Source of the DNA: Gordonia westfalica
GTDB taxonomy: Bacteria > Actinomycetota > Actinomycetes > Mycobacteriales > Mycobacteriaceae
Direction of reading: 5' to 3'
DNA: 64,000 nucleotides
Assembly: GCF_900105725.1 (NCBI RefSeq)
Contig: NZ_FNLM01000034.1
Location: 4,442,950-4,506,949 of the forward strand
The first letter of the stretch is position 1. Every line of letters starts with the position of its first letter. The notes beneath the pieces were generated by a model. The model saw only the letters and a list, made by a program, of their open reading frames with translations. It was not told the DNA's origin and did not search any database. The translations under genes were made by a program, and so were the position numbers. Shown here in pieces: positions 63,741-64,000 of this stretch.

Positions 63741-64000
63741 ATGTCCTTCTCGCACTACGCAGATCCAGTCCCTGTAGTAGCAGATGAAAACAGGAAGGTC
63801 CACGTATCGCTCGGTGAGGTGAGCGGCCTCGACCTGGCGTACCTGTCGGTTGAGTCCCCGTCCGGCCGGGGTGAAGTGGTTCTCACGCTCGCCGAGCTAC
63901 GCGACGTGTACAGAGCAATGCAGGAGGCCGATCCGGACTGGCGTGAGCCCAGCGGCGGCTACTACCTCTACCGAGTTGCGATCACGAGCTATCCCGAAGG
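63741..64000 (+). CDS. Prophage protein, start only
   Basis: ATG 63741 opens a frame of at least 86 codons to the window end: SFSHYADPVPVVADEN, then VHVSLGEVSGLDLAYLSVESPSGRGEVVLTLAELRDVYRAMQEADPDW. No family recognised. It follows the ParB-like gene by 3 nt and is probably in the same early operon. Confidence 0.6.
   Translation, partial: MSFSHYADPVPVVADENRKVHVSLGEVSGLDLAYLSVESPSGRGEVVLTLAELRDVYRAMQEADPDWREPSGGYYLYRVAITSYPE

Larger units (their letters stand above)
58111..64000. mobile_element. Left end of a prophage or integrative element (continues past the window)
   Basis: attL, tyrosine integrase, a leftward immunity group (DUF3263, ImmA/IrrE-like peptidase, HTH repressor), a divergent Cro-like gene and rightward early genes are in the order of temperate actinophages. 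Codon usage and GC in this stretch are lower than the flanking core. No structural genes are in view. Frame breaks in four early-gene places have the same one-base character as those in host genes. Confidence 0.85.

Noticed and set aside
62085..63803. Prophage early genes as several short real proteins
   Set aside because: Joining frames with single added bases gives two continuous phage proteins; the short pieces are fragments.

Overview
The window is high-GC actinobacterial chromosome, most probably Gordonia or a close relative in the Mycobacteriales. The order glnX-glnH-pknG, a mutT3-type NUDIX gene, then thiE/thiO-thiS-thiG matches the M. tuberculosis Rv0410c-Rv0417 block. GTG starts, probable leaderless promoters, PknG with its rubredoxin domain and MmpL-type transporters all fit. 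Identification is by reading alone; no database search was run.

Layout. 1-10.8 kb: conserved core (PknG/GlnH/GlnX amino-acid sensing, a GlxA-type regulator, a monooxygenase, NUDIX hydrolase, and thiamine-thiazole synthesis under a TPP riboswitch). 10.8-24.6 kb: ABC exporter, large LuxR-type ATPase regulator, phosphoribosyltransferase, DMT permease, ATP-grasp enzyme, DHA2 efflux pump, TetR/MpaB-family pair and a lipoprotein. 24.7-30.5 kb: a branched-chain-amino-acid-type ABC uptake operon with a fused LivH-LivM permease and a TetR gene at its end. 30.8-36.5 kb: secreted PAP2 phosphatase, secreted unknown protein, and a MmpL/TetR operon with a clear operator palindrome. 36.7-48.3 kb: a catabolic cluster built from three amidohydrolases, a creatininase-family hydrolase, an FMN oxidase-like protein, an FAD-linked oxidase, a THI5/NMT1-type ABC importer, an XRE-cupin regulator and a phthalate-dioxygenase-type reductase. 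This looks like uptake and breakdown of a nitrogen heterocycle or amide and is the best candidate for an undescribed system. 48.3-58.1 kb: a beta-propeller secreted protein, a decayed MmpL fused against a truncated sensor kinase, its response regulator, a LysR-ligand-domain protein carrying an in-frame repeat insertion, gene remnants, and small metabolic genes. 58.1-64.0 kb: the left end of a prophage or related integrative element in a tRNA-Gly gene (attL, tyrosine integrase, immunity region, early genes), running off the window.

A cross-cutting feature is at least ten single-base losses, nearly all in or beside short G/C runs. They break otherwise well-conserved genes: glnH, the FAD oxidase, an alpha/beta hydrolase and several prophage genes. 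Their uniform character suggests assembly error more than biology, so these genes are described as restored reading frames. By contrast the MmpL/kinase junction and the GDSL/TetR remnants at 55.1 kb look like true deletions.
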